Assembly (NCBI GenBank): GCA_026686845.1
Contig: JAIVEN010000002.1
Span: 20,992,001-21,056,000, forward strand
Source of the DNA: Adenanthera pavonina
Taxonomy: Eukaryota; Streptophyta; Magnoliopsida; Fabales; Fabaceae
Length of the DNA stretch: 64,000 bases
Reading direction: 5' to 3'
In this document: positions 1 through 12,506 of the stretch, one piece after another
Layout: every line of letters starts with the position of its first letter
Numbering within the stretch: position 1 is the stretch's first letter
Made by a program: the position numbers and the translations under genes
Notes under the pieces: model-generated
What the model was told of the DNA's origin: nothing
Databases searched by the model: none
The model's input: the letters and a program-made list of their open reading frames with translations, nothing else

Positions 1-1008
1 GCGACCAAGAAAAGGGCTTCACGTGTCAAAAGAGACGTCGTCATTCCAAGTCTCTTTTTTTTTTTATTTTTTTTTAAATTATTTCTTTCTCCGAATAAAA
101 ATTGTCACGATAAGGTTTTTAAATTTTTTTATAATATTTATTATTTTAAAATTTTAATAAAATATTAATTATTTATTTTATTATTTTACCCTTTATTAGT
201 ATTACATAGATAATTTAAGAGAGCATTTAAATTAAGGTATTTTGATCAAATATTATTAAATTTTAAAATATTATTTTATCATTTAATGACTTTCTTATTT
301 ATATAAAATCCCTAAAACAACATATTCTATGAACAGGAGGGAGTACTATTATTTTGATTAAATTATTTTTTATTTTTATAATTCTACTTAATTTTAAATT
401 TATTTTATAATTAAAAATGTATAATTTAATATCATATTAAATCATTTTAATAATTTCCTGAATTTTTTATAATAAAAAATAACCTATTCTTTTGTTGAGG
501 CAATAAATATGTATCACATTATAATAAAATTAACTAACATTTCGTGACCAAAAAAATTAACTAACACTAGCATATATATGATATTTAATACTGCATGATC
601 TTCATAAAAAAAAATACTGCACTATACAAACATGTTTTTTTTAAAGATTTCAATTATTAAAATTTTCATTCTCCACAAAAAATTAAATTTAATTTTAGTA
701 ATTTAATTTTCATTTTTAAACTTTTTTTAAAATATTTTTTTTATTTTACATCGTATTTTTTAATAAAAAAGATAAAGAAATAATCTAAATCAAAATTAAA
801 TGATTTAAACTTAATTAAGAATAACAGCATTAGAACATTTGATAATCTATTTTCATGATTCTATTTGCTGTGTGATTTGTAAAAATTAATTTTAATTTAA
901 AGCATATAATAAATTAAAATTTTTTTGATAAAAGTAAAATGATGATACAGTACTATAAATTAAACATGAATTCATTTGAATTAAAAAGTATATATATTTG
1001 GTGTTCCG
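1..1008. other. AT-rich intergenic DNA
   Basis: Very AT-rich sequence with no credible coding frame. A CTCCCTCC-type MITE end in inverted orientation (AGGAGGGAGTACT) is seen at about 336-349. Its partner end was not identified, so only a partial MITE can be suggested. Confidence 0.5.
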
Positions 1009-1160
1009 TTAAGAATTGGACACGTGGTAGTGGTGGGGTCGGCTGGCTTCGCTGTGCTCAGGCTGGCCCTGCTGACCCTGAGATTGAGGCGCCGTTTGAT
1101 TGGTTAGTCCGAGATCTGATCGCTCAGCAGCATGTATGGTTGGCTGCAGCTTGCACATGT
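1009..1160. other. GC-rich islet, function unknown
   Basis: About 150 bp of clearly higher GC inside DNA that is otherwise mostly A and T. It opens with a G-box-like GACACGTGG at about 1019 and stays open in one forward frame, within an ATG-initiated frame at 939-1283 that runs out into AT-rich sequence. No family is recognisable in the translation. It could be an old exon, a promoter fragment or a transposon piece. Confidence 0.3.
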
Positions 1161-1975
1161 TTCAAATCATACTCAAAATATAATAATACTCCGGCTCTGA
1201 TGTTATATATAAGATTTTTTATTTTAATTTTAAATATAAAATTATTTATAATATATAAAATAATATTTATTATATATTTTTAAAAAAAATCTCTATTTAA
1301 TATATTTTAAAAAAAAATTAAATAATAATAATTTAAAAAAAATATTAAAATTTTTAAAAAAATCAAAATAATTAATTAATTTTAATTTTAATCAATTAAA
1401 AAATTCTTATATTAAAAATTAAAGAGAGCAATACTAATACTAAAAAATTAATAATAGTATCTCCAACTTGCCAACAAATGTTAGTTTAATTAATATTGAC
1501 GTGACTCCCATCTATATTTTTCCGGAATGTGACTCTTACACCTTCGTATCTGTTTTATAGAAAAAATTTTAAAAAAATTTTCTAATCTTTCCTATAAAAA
1601 TGAGATTTTTTTCTATTTTATCTTTATTATTTATTTTTTTATAAATTATTATTAGATTTTTTGGATAAAATAAGTTCTCTCAATTGGTTAAATGATATTT
1701 AATATAAATTATATTAGTATATTAAATAGGAGTTAAAAAGAATATTTAATTTTTTTTTTAGAATTTTAAAAAAATAATTAACTTTTTTAATCTATATAAA
1801 GTAGTTAAAAGTTCATTATAAAAAAAAAATGAGGGAATATAATTAAATAAAATGAAAAATATTTCTGTAAATATTAACTTGCCGAAACCCTAGTAAATCT
1901 CGTGATAGCTCACATAAATTTTCTTCTCATAAAAAATTAATAATAATATTTAAACAGTTGAGGAAAAAAAGAATC

Positions 1976-2523
1976 AGCGCCTGTTTGGTATCACTATTAA
2001 AATCAAATTTTGCATAAAAACTTGGTTTGATTTATTTTGTATGATATTTGGCTAATTTTTCCAATTTCATTGGAAAATGATTTTTCAGTCAAAACGTGGT
2101 TCATGGATAAGCAGCAACGGAGCTACTTCTCTGTTCAACTTCTTTATTTTGATTTGTATTTATTTTAAAGTTAAATAAAAATAAGAAAAAATTAAAAAAA
2201 TAAAATTTTCAGAAAATTTCTCCCATCTAATGACTAAAATGTCCCTTCAAAATTTTAGTCTCCATGGACTGTAACTTGTAAGAAAATATTACACCAGATA
2301 TATTATGTTCTCAGTTAAATAAATACAGATTAAATTTTAATTCAATGAATTAAATTAATCATGTGATAGAGTTTAAGTTTAATTTAAAGAAAAATTATGA
2401 ATTTTATCAAAACTAATTTTTAAATAAATTATTCAAACATAAATATATTCCTCCAAAATTAATTTTTATCATACCTACGTTATAAAACTAATTTTATCCC
2501 AAAACAAAAAAACCAAACGGGTC
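1976..2523. mobile_element. hAT-like MITE candidate (about 0.55 kb)
   Basis: The ends read GCGCCTGTTTGGT on the left and, inverted, GACCCGTTTGGT on the right, the usual end style of plant hAT-type MITEs. Flanking AAAAGAA on both sides is a candidate target duplication, imperfect at its edges. There is no coding capacity. Confidence 0.5.
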
Positions 2524-3599
2524 AAAAGAAATATGTGGTTGGATGGAGCGTTGCTCTTGACGTTGGCTTTCTGCTCCTAAATACCTGGCCTTGTGTCAGA
2601 AGCCTCCCACGCGATTTCCATGAGTTGTCCTCCACTGTTCCATTCAAACCTTCCAATTTCACGTTTTAATTCATTTCTTTCTTTCACACCTACATTTTGG
2701 GTAATTTAATTCCATTTTCAACTTTCAACTTGGGTAGATTTTGTTAAGTACTATAAATGAACCATATTGAACCAAATTTGCGAACTATTTTAACCAATTT
2801 TAAATAATTTAGCTGGCGTAAATATAATAAATATTGTGAACATCTTTATGAGCGAGATATTTGTATATCATTCATATGTATTTTAATTCTCTCATGTTTA
2901 AGAAAGCCTTATATAAAGAAAAGTGAAAAAAAAAGAGTCTATATATTGGAATAAAAAGGAAAAACTTTTTTTGGCATATACGTACTATATGTTGCCTTCA
3001 TTTTTAGGTGAAGTTTAAAATTTTTTTACAAAATATAAGATTTGTAGTATGGTTAGTTTTAAGTTTTAACCTAAAGTTGTGCACTATAGAAATTATAAGA
3101 AAGAAAAGCATAAGAATATAAAAAAGGTTAATAAGTAAAGAACGGAGGAGAGAAAAAGTGGGAAGCATGAGATGCGGTTACGGTCATCTGGGAGAGATTG
3201 ACGTAATGAATGACGAATGAAGCAACGCAATAATGAGGGGCTGCAATAAAATTGGAGAAACAAATGCCGCCAGTCAGAGTCAGCTTTCTTCATAAATTTC
3301 TAGAAGCATTCATATATCAATAAATATTATAATTTTCTATAAAAATTGTTAGCTAGCTACAGTCTGTCTGATATTTTTTTTAATTTTTAACATAAAAAAT
3401 AAAAGTTAAAATTAATTAATTATCTTAATTTTTTTAAATTAAAATATTTTTTAAAAATTATCTATATTTTATCATTTTTTCTCTTTCTTTGATATAAATT
3501 AAACAAATATGTTTTAAAAAAAATATATAATAAAAACTATTTTTATATTCTAAAAAAGGATCTTTTATATCTAACATAGGAAGAAGAAGAAACTACTAG
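2524..3599. other. Intergenic DNA
   Basis: Contains two slightly GC-richer patches (about 2540-2640 and 3140-3295). The second is open on the minus strand for 66 codons but resembles nothing I know. No gene is supported. Confidence 0.4.
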
Positions 3600-3601
3600 T
3601 A

Positions 3602-3859
3602 CTCCCTCCGGTCCCATTTATAAGATGTTATTTTTTATTGCACGGGTATTAAGAAGATATAATTATGCTCTTAAATTTATAAAAAATATAATAAACTTCC
3701 AATCTTACCCCTACTAATTAAAGACCAGAACAATTTACGAGATAAAAAAAATTATTAAATGAAGGGTAAAGAAGGAAATTCAAATAAAAAAATAACACAA
3801 CACCTTATAAATAGGATTAAGTAAATTTTCAAAATAACATCTTATAAATAGGAATGAAG
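3602..3859. mobile_element. Stowaway-like MITE, 258 bp
   Basis: The left end starts CTCCCTCCGGTCCCATTTAT. The right end, inverted, starts CTTCATTCCTATTTATAAG. The terminal inverted repeats run about 30 bp with a shared ATTTATAAGATGTTATTTT core. A TA dinucleotide flanks both ends (3600-3601 and 3860-3861), the Tc1/mariner-type target duplication. Non-coding and non-autonomous. Confidence 0.8.
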
Positions 3860-3861
3860 TA

Positions 3862-5940
3862 TATCTTAATACCTAAAACAAGCGGAAATTTCCACCAACC
3901 ATCCTAACCTTTCTCACACCTCTCACACCATCTTCCCTTGGGCTGGGGTCTCGCAGCCTCCCTCCTAACCTTTCATATTTTTTTTTTATTTTTTTGTTTT
4001 TTAATATTCAAATTTAGAGATAACAAATAATTTTTTTAGAATTATAAAACTATAAAATTGTACTATTTTTATTTTTTAATTTAAATAGTACATAATAAAA
4101 ATAACATATCTACAGTCATACAGTTATACAATGTTTTTCTCTCATGCAAATATTCAACATATCTTGAGATGCAAGATGTGAAATTAAATAATTCCATGAT
4201 ATATATATATATATATATGTTACTATTTCTTGACAAAAAAAAAAGATTTATATGTTACTATTTCTGTTTTTTTTTACTGCTGTTGTACAATAAACAGCAT
4301 TATTCTGATAATTATCTAATAACATAACGCTTTCTATTTAACAAATAAATAAATTTACTTTTCTTGTTTCAGATTATTATATACGTACCAATGTCAACTG
4401 TTGTTGAGTGTTGACCAATGTTTTGACTAAAACGGCAACGAAAAAAATAAGAAGATGGGTTTTTAAAATTTTACTTGAAATCAAATTTGAATCCACCTTT
4501 TGCAACTTTGAATTGATCAAAATTCTCAAAGAAAAATTGGTTGAAAGAAAATAAGAGATAGAGCTTCATACTTGCACGAATTTTCTATCAATATAAGTAG
4601 GATAATCGATTACAAATCAGTTGTTAGTTGGAATTTTTGTATACTTTAATAAGGTCATGTCCAATTCCATAAATTCATTTATGCTAAAAAAAAGTTATAG
4701 GATGTAAAATCAAATGACTTAATCAATTTCAATAATATCATATGATCGATCAATTAATTTAATAGTAATTTAAACATCATGTAATTAAAATATTGACTCT
4801 GAAAAACATAACTACCATTCCCTTTTTTATGTGATCCAGAATCCAGATTAGGTAAAAGTTTTAGGTTCAGTAAACAGCTCATCAATAACAAGAAAAAGAA
4901 AAATAAGAAGGAAAGATCAAAGAAAATTGTTGTGGAAAAACCTCAAGTTTGAATACATTATAACGATAAAGTTATGATGAGAATCTGAACATTATATATA
5001 TTTTTTTCTTCCTGATCCTCTACCAATTCAAACTTGAGGCTTTACATATTAGTGCATGGCACACTAGTTAACAAGCCAAACAAAATAAGAGAGAGAAAAT
5101 TGAGATTTTTTCCTATATATATATTTTTTATAATTTTTATAGCGTAATAGTTTCTGTTATATTCCAATTACAACAATTTTTTTTCCTAACCCAATTGCTT
5201 CCATAGATATTAGATAATTCATATCCAGTTACCCAAAATTTCAAAATAAGCATTTAAATACGTATTTAATTTCTCTGAACCTGCTTCCAGCCAAAAAAAA
5301 TAAATAAATCTCTGTCCGCTCAACACATTTGAGGATTGGCGTTTTAGGTGCTTTACAGGCCCAATATTCCCATAGGCCCAAGGTGATTTAGCCCATATTG
5401 TCAAGATCCACATAACCAAAGTAATCTCACCAACCTTACAGAGCTTGACATAATTGGCATTGATTCCTAAACTAAACTATAAAAGAAAAATAAGATCTAC
5501 TAAAAAATAATAATAAATAAGATCTTTCAACAAGTATTTAACATAAATGCATAGTCACAACTTAAAATTCATGGATGATTGTTTTTTCATCATGAGTTCT
5601 AAAATGCCTTCCTCTCTTGTTAGCACATATATAGAAGAAAGAGCTTGTTAACTACACCCATTAAAAGGGAAAAACTTTATAAAATATTCTTGGTAGATTA
5701 AACTTGCTCCATTCTTTGTCAATTATATACAAAATATGAGTATATAGAGTCATGAGTCGTCAACTCATCAGATATTGACAACAAAATTTTGACGTTAAGA
5801 ATAGTGAAAATATCCAGCTACCTAATAATTGAAAATACAATTACACAGCAGGAGACATTGGGAAACCATGAGAATACATAATGGGCTTTGTAGGAGTAGG
5901 ACATGCGTTTGGATTGGTAGACGAGTGTTTGGTCCGTCAT
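3862..5940. other. Intergenic DNA with TA microsatellite
   Basis: AT-rich sequence with a (TA)n run at about 4199-4219. Open frames here are short and carry no recognisable domain. Confidence 0.5.
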
Positions 5941-6122
5941 CTTAAGGGCATATTTGGTTTGCATTTTTGCAAACCAAACCATAGTTTCTAATTATTATTA
6001 TTTTTTTTTCACCCAAACAGGTTTTCAGTAAATTTTTCTATTTTTATCCAAATTTCATTTTTGTAAATTGTGATTATTCTAAAAATATTTTTATAAAAAG
6101 ACAAACCAAACGACCACTTAAA
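5941..6122. mobile_element. Small hAT-like MITE
   Basis: The left end CTTAAGGGCATATTTGGTTT is mirrored by the right end, inverted TTTAAGTGGTCGTTTGGTTT. The element is about 180 bp. The inverted ends and the TTTGGTTTG core are clear; the target duplication is not. Confidence 0.55.
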
Positions 6123-6938
6123 CTCTAGTTTCATGTACCCTTTGCTTTGACCTTGGGCGGAAGCATAATGCAATGGAGTGAAAGTCTCTGAAAATTTCAA
6201 CATTTCTTCATCTTCCTTTGCTATTTTGCAAGTAACTTGCTATTTGGTTTCTCCTCTCTGTTCTGGGTCCTGAGCATCCTCAAAAACCAGGAAATTGTGT
6301 TGGTCCATAAAAGCTTCTCCTGCTAACCTGTTATGTTAGCAACCATATTTTAGCACGTGTTTGAAGATAATGGACCAGCCCCTATCCAACATATCAAAGA
6401 TAGCAAAATATAAAGAATCCAGTTAAAAAAATGTCATGACAAATTTTATCCCCCTTCACCAGTTTTATTTATTTTAGATTTTAGCCCCAAATCATTCCTC
6501 TTTGAAATCCCCCAATGCCATACAGTATGGTTTTTCTTGAGTTCCCTATAAATTTTTTATTATTTCAACCTGTCTTTTGTACATTTTATTGGACTCCATG
6601 CAACTTTGTTTATATTCTTTTAGCATTTTTCACATATTTATAGAATTTAAATGTTAAAAATATGAGTATAATATTGAAAAAAACTTTTAAGTTATTATCT
6701 CTCTAGTGTATCACATAGAAAAAAGGATATTTATTTTAACATAAAATTTATATTATTCATACATTATAAATAATATATTTTATCCTCAAATTTCATATAC
6801 TCTCTCCAATCCTATCTAGGGCCAAAGGGAGTAATATCTTTATCTGTTGTTGTGGCTAGTAAAGTTAATCACATGGGCCTTATTACCAATTGTTGAAATA
6901 TATTCTTACAACCAATAAAATCTCATACAACTTTGGAA

Positions 6939-7216
6939 CTCCCTGCATTCTATTTTATTTATTATTTTGATGTTTTTTTGTGCAAAACAATAAATAAAAT
7001 CATTAAATAGCTAAAATTATAATAAAATTTAATAATATTTTATCAAAATATCTTTGTTTCATGTGAAAAAATGACTTATATTTCATATATCATTATTTTT
7101 AATGAAAAAAATAATAAAAAATAATTAATACTTCATTGGTGATATAAAATGATAATTAAATTAAAATATTTAAAATTTTTTAAAATAATAAATAAAATAG
7201 AATAAATCTAGAATGA
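6939..7216. mobile_element. MITE candidate, about 280 bp
   Basis: The left end CTCCCTGCATTCTATTTTAT and the inverted right end CTAGATTTATTCTATTTTAT share a TTCTATTTTATTTATTATTTT core over about 25 bp. The outermost bases are diverged, so the exact borders are uncertain. Confidence 0.55.
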
Positions 7217-9255
7217 ATCAAACCTAATATGTGTGCATTGAATTTGATGCTGTTGTTAAAGATTGTTGGAATATGGACGAATAGGATTGAAGAGGCATCA
7301 AAGACTAGTTCGCGTCCTTTAGGTCGTGGTAGGGTTTAGTTTCTTCCTTTGGAGTGATTAGTCCCTATCCCTCCCAACTTTTCTACCAACTATTGATGCA
7401 CGCCTTTTTAACCAATGGGGTTGCTGTTTTAATTTTTCTAGTAAAAATAAATATAGAAATAATTTATAACTAAATAATAATAAATATATTTTTATAAAAA
7501 AAGATTAAAATATTAAATAATAAACATAAAATATAATAGGAAAAATCAGAAAATTCGATTTTGATCATAAAACAAAATAACTCTAATATCAAAAATTAAA
7601 TATTTTAATTTTTTAGAATATATTTTATATGCATGAAAATAAAACCTATGTTTTTTGGTACAGCCGAACATATCCTTATATGATGGCCTCTCCTCTCCTT
7701 ACTGTTCTCCAATGTCCACCAGCCATCTCCAACTTGAATTTAAAGTCTAAAGTACCTTTGGCCATATGTCATGTCATGGAGCCCAAGTGTGTATTCAATG
7801 ATCAAGATAATAAATGAATAGATATAAGATATATATATATATAAATTAAATATATGAGAACTCACGTTCTTCACAGCTTATTTCTAGATTTAGTGCAACC
7901 TCACAATCTATTCACAAGTTTTATTTTCCAATTAATTCAATAATTTTATTACTATAGAAGCATTCCAAGATTTTCACTTTAACCATTTTAATAAGATTAT
8001 AATTTCAAAATAAATCTAATAATAAAAATTTAATCATATTTCTAATCAATCATGCATTACATAATCCTTGTTTGACTTGATATTATTGCCAAAATTTAAA
8101 TAAAATTATTTGTATGTGTTTTATATGGACAATTGACAAACATATAACATACGAATCTCATTTATTACATATTCAATACCGTCCACATTTTTGTCCGGTA
8201 CTTCTAATGAATGGAAATTGCTTAAATACGAAAAAAATTACAGCTAAATTTTATAGTACATATTAATTTGTGTGTGTCATCCTCATGGAGGAGTTATGTT
8301 AATATTTTCTGTATTATTTTAATTTTATCGGATGTCTTCAGAGGGACTATATATATATATATATATTTCACAAACAAACCTACTTATATATATAGTACCT
8401 ACAAAATTTATCTTGTTTTATGAGGAAGATAAAATTTTGTAAAATCTATTTTAGTGATTCCTATGTTTTAAAAAAATTAATTTTTAATTATAGTTGCGGA
8501 ATATCCATGGGGCTTAAAAAATTGTGCATTGTTTAACTTTTTTTTAATCAACTGCGAGCTCATTGTTTGGCTTTTTAATAATCATTTTGTTTATAATTTT
8601 TATTTTTTAAATTATAATATGGTATTCATTTTTTCCAATTAATTTATATTTTACTAGTTATATTTTCCCACGTGACGAATGAAAATGTAATATAATAAGT
8701 CATTAAATTACAACTATTTACTATTCAATATTATTCACTACTCCAAATTCAAATATATTATAAAATTCTAAATATGATAACTCTCCTTAATTTTCTGGCC
8801 AAAAAAAAAAAGATAACTCTCCTCATATAGTTTTTTTTTTTTCATCCACAAATACTAACATAAACTTGTTAAATGGATGCTAACAAAAAAAAAATCAAAA
8901 TAAATATAATGCTAACAAAAGAAAACTTGTTAAGTGGGAAGAAAAGACATGCACTAATAAAAAATGTGGTCTAATCAACAAATATTATTTATGAGAAATA
9001 TGAATAAATTTATATATTTTATTATGAAGGGAGGTGATAAGTGAGTGTAATCAAACATTTGAATCTTTTTGGGTTTAATGATTAATTATTAAAAGTTTAA
9101 ACCATAGATATAATACAACGGTAACCGAAACCAAAACAATCAAACTCCCCAAAACTTGACAAAATCCCAAATCTCTATTATCTCCCTTCACTCACTCCAA
9201 AAAAACGTAATAATCCACTATGTTACTAAAAGACAAAACTTTAATTAATCTCTCA
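7217..9255. other. Intergenic DNA / 3' flank of the 9.3-kb gene
   Basis: AT-rich, with short (TA)n runs at about 7828 and 8348. The last 100 bp or so are the likely 3' UTR of the minus-strand gene that follows. No other gene is seen. Confidence 0.45.
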
Positions 9256-10113
9256 TTAGTTGCCACTAATCTCACCGGATAAGACCTCGTTCTCGCCGGA
9301 GAACTCATAGTGTCTCGTTAGAGAAATATCAATCTCAATTAAATTATCCTCCTCAAACTGGAACTCCATAGCTCTCTTCTTCCCACAGTCCAAAGCTATC
9401 TCAATCAACCCTTCTCTGTCTTCCTCCTCCCACCGGAAGAAAGCGTTCTCCGGCGATTCCCACTTCCCTATCGGTGGAAAACCGCCGTCCGAAGAGCGAT
9501 CTGTTTCCGATTCCGATTCCGATTCTGGGCAATACCACGATAACGATGGGTACTTCGGGTCATCCCCGCATTTTCCGGCATCTTCTTTCTCATTTGGATC
9601 CACCTCTGCTTCCTCGCCTTCATATTCCTCGTATATGACTTCCAGCGGCGCTTTCACTTGCCATGATTCGACGAAACACTCTGAACCGAAACTCATCTGG
9701 GATTTGAATTTAGTTTCGGAATGAGTGGTGATCCATTGCCGAACTTTCTCGAGGGAATTTGTTTCTTCTGGTCCAATGTGAAGATTCTGATCCTCCTCTT
9801 TCTCTCCTCCGATTGCCCTGCTTTCCTGGTTCGACTCGGTTTCAGGTACGGCGGAGATTCTCGATTGTTCATTTTGGGATCTCTGGTTTGCTCCAAATCG
9901 AAGTATGGTCAGCAACAGGATTCCAGTAAGAATCAGCACGGGTGAAAGAACAAGTTTCCAGAAAAGGTGAGGGAGATAAAGGAGAATAAGTGTACACAAG
10001 GTAACAACGAATGAAAACAGAGGATGTGAAGAAATTCCAAAGGGAGAGAAAAGTGTTTCTACGCATAAGAAGTTCATGAACTTCAATTCCAAGGAAATCT
10101 CACTTTCCTCCAT
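9256..10113 (-). CDS. Uncharacterised plant membrane-anchored acidic protein
   Basis: A single-exon frame of 285 residues. The frame extends further upstream, but the first ATG is at 10113, giving MEESEISLELKFMNFLCVET. Residues about 33-72 are strongly hydrophobic and probably form two closely spaced membrane segments (FSFVVTLCTLILLYLPHLFW, then LVLSPVLILTGILLLTILRF). The rest is soluble and very rich in Glu, Asp and Ser, including a SESESESET run. It ends in a compact block, EEEDREGLIEIALDCGKKRAM followed by EEDNLIEIDIS, which looks like the part under selection. I think similar two-helix proteins with this C-terminal block exist in other dicots, but I cannot name a function. Good codon structure, sharp GC contrast with the flanks and a well placed TATA box support a real gene. 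Confidence 0.8.
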   Translation of the reverse strand: MEESEISLELKFMNFLCVETLFSPFGISSHPLFSFVVTLCTLILLYLPHLFWKLVLSPVLILTGILLLTILRFGANQRSQNEQSRISAVPETESNQESRAIGGEKEEDQNLHIGPEETNSLEKVRQWITTHSETKFKSQMSFGSECFVESWQVKAPLEVIYEEYEGEEAEVDPNEKEDAGKCGDDPKYPSLSWYCPESESESETDRSSDGGFPPIGKWESPENAFFRWEEEDREGLIEIALDCGKKRAMEFQFEEDNLIEIDISLTRHYEFSGENEVLSGEISGN

Positions 10114-10309
10114 GAAGGGCAACTTTTGCTTCCCCTGATAACTACGAATTTTTACACAATTGACTATAGGAAAATCACACACATGAACAGAGACGACAGA
10201 AATTGGGATAATGGAGAAAAGAAGTTAAGATTTTGATAGGTATTGATGGAAAAGTAAGAGGGGTTACAGTAGTAGAAGAGGGCTTTAGAAAGAGTGCATT
10301 TTTGTGGGG

Positions 10310-10315
10310 TTTATA
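10310..10315 (-). promoter_or_regulatory. TATA box of the 9.3-kb gene
   Basis: The minus strand reads GGCTTATAAACCCC about 200 bp upstream of the ATG at 10113. This predicts a transcription start near 10280 and a 5' UTR of about 170 bp. Confidence 0.55.
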
Positions 10316-12506
10316 AGCCTTTTGGCGTGAGAAGAAGGCATGGAACAAGGAGGAAGGTGAAGGGTGAGGTGGTCCTGCTATATGCAATAGCCAAGGCGAC
10401 CTTGGGAGTGTTGATTTCCAATTTTAATCAGGGATCAAGCACTGGTTTGGGATTTTATTCAAAGGATCTGTTTTTATTTTTCTCTCTTGATGGAGAAATC
10501 CAAGGCATTGACTCCGAAAGATGTTAGTGCTAGGTTTCATAGCAAAACGGGTAATTTGGAACTTGATGAGATGATTATCAACAGTCATTTGAGGGGGTAA
10601 TTTTGGTGCAAAGTTACCCCTTTTAACACTACTCACTCCTTTTGGTCATTTCCACCATGTGTAACAAATTCTGCTAGTTCTTATACACTCCTGCCTTTGA
10701 TATCCATGCATAGTTTGGGAGCGCTAAGTTCAATGTGGATTTTCAGCCTCTTTTTTTTTTTCTTTTAAAAAAAAGAAAACACAAAATTGGAGAAATAAAG
10801 TCTTATAACCTTGTTATTCTGTCCCACATTTATTATTGTTTAAGATTTGTCACACATGTAGTAGAAAACCTTTAATTAATGTAAACTAATAACTATACAA
10901 TGACTAAAATATGATTAATAAATAAAGGAATAATTGGAAAAAATTTAATCATGCATTGGCTTTGTAAAATAACAACAGTTGTTATATTTCGGGTGTGAAC
11001 GAAATGTGACTGTAGTTTTGAAACATAATAAAAGACCTAAAACATAATAAATATAGGATGGAGGAAGTATAAGATATACAAATTAGTACAAAGTTCAATG
11101 TGGATTTTCAGCGTGTAATTTTTTTCTTTTAATTTGGCTTGGATTCGCTTTTTGAATGAAACTTAATTTTTGCCCTTTTAATTCAATATTTTGTGGTCAA
11201 TGCTGCAGATAATAAGTTGATGAGGTGAGAACAACCCCATGTTTTAATTTAATATGTTAGAGTTTATTTCAAATTTGCATATATGTTCTTATAGGAATAA
11301 ATAGATAAAAAAATAATTAATATTACCTTTAATTTTTAAAATAACAGATGAAGGAATAAATAGAGAAGTAGTAATTAATATTATCTCAACATTTTAAAAT
11401 AAAAAATAAAAAAAAACAAAAATATACCGGCTGCATCAAATAATTGCATAGAAAAAAGATATTGAACTTGGGAATGTGCAATGGCTACAGTACCCTTGCC
11501 TTAGCCTTTTACGTACATTAAGTACAAAGAATGCGTGCATTTAAACGTCATTGGCATTGAGTGAAGTTAACACATATGTTGCTCCGTTTGGTATCAGGAA
11601 ACTCGATCGAGTTTGGGACGTTGAAGTTTGAATTGTGCTAGCTTGTTTAATAGTATGGAAATGAGTTTAATAGCATGGGAATGAGTTCTCTAAGGAAGTC
11701 ACTTTCATCGAAATGGGTAGAAGTATTTTTTTGTAAAACCTGTTTTTACGCCTTTTTCTTTGTTGTAAAAGATTTGACTACTAATTATTTGTAAGATTTT
11801 TCGTTCAAAAATAGGGGTAAAAATGTCTATTCAATTGTTTTGCTCTTTTATTTTGATGTTGTGTATTGCAAGTATTTTTCGCTTTTCAACTAGGTCATTT
11901 TTCTTCGGCCTATCTCGCTATGATCTGATTTTGGTAAGATATAAAAAGAATTATTTAAAAACTCACAAAGATGTCAAATAGAAATGAACTAGGATAATAG
12001 AAATGAACTAGGATACAAGTAATAATAAGAAAGGAGCCATCAAAATAGGTCAAATTTGACAGATTAGTCCGAAAAATCTAAAAAAATGAGCGGATTCAGG
12101 TCTTAACTTTATGAGCAAATACATAATTTGAATTTTTTTAGCCCGACTCGTGGCGGGTCGACCTGAAAAGCCCGTGTTTCTTTTTTTCTTTTTTGTTTAA
12201 TTAATAAATATATATTTATTATTTTATTAATTAATAATGTATAAATGGTAAAATTTAAATATTATATTAATTATTAGAAAATAATAATAATTAGTTGTAT
12301 TAATTTAAAAAATTATATAAATTTTTTAAAAAATAATAATATTTTTAAAATTGAGCCCGTATAGCAATCTAGGCTTTTTGGCCCACAATTGACAGCTGTA
12401 AATAAAACAGGAGTGACAGCCACGAACCCCAAATTCATTTTGCAGGTATCTTTAAAAAATTTGATTACTGGATATAAAAGTAAAAATTTTAGGGAAAGTA
12501 ATGCAG
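10316..12506. other. Intergenic DNA with MITE remnant and short tandem repeats
   Basis: A probable degraded MITE spans about 10817-11069: its right end, inverted, reads TACTTCCTCCATCCTATATT and the left end shares TTTATTATTGTTT. Two-copy short tandem duplications occur at about 11644-11690 (around 20 bp) and 11977-12015 (19 bp). No gene is seen. Confidence 0.4.

Noticed and set aside
939..1283. 114-codon frame over the GC-rich islet
   Set aside because: Only the central part has gene-like composition; both ends run into AT-rich filler and no domain is visible. Kept only as an islet.
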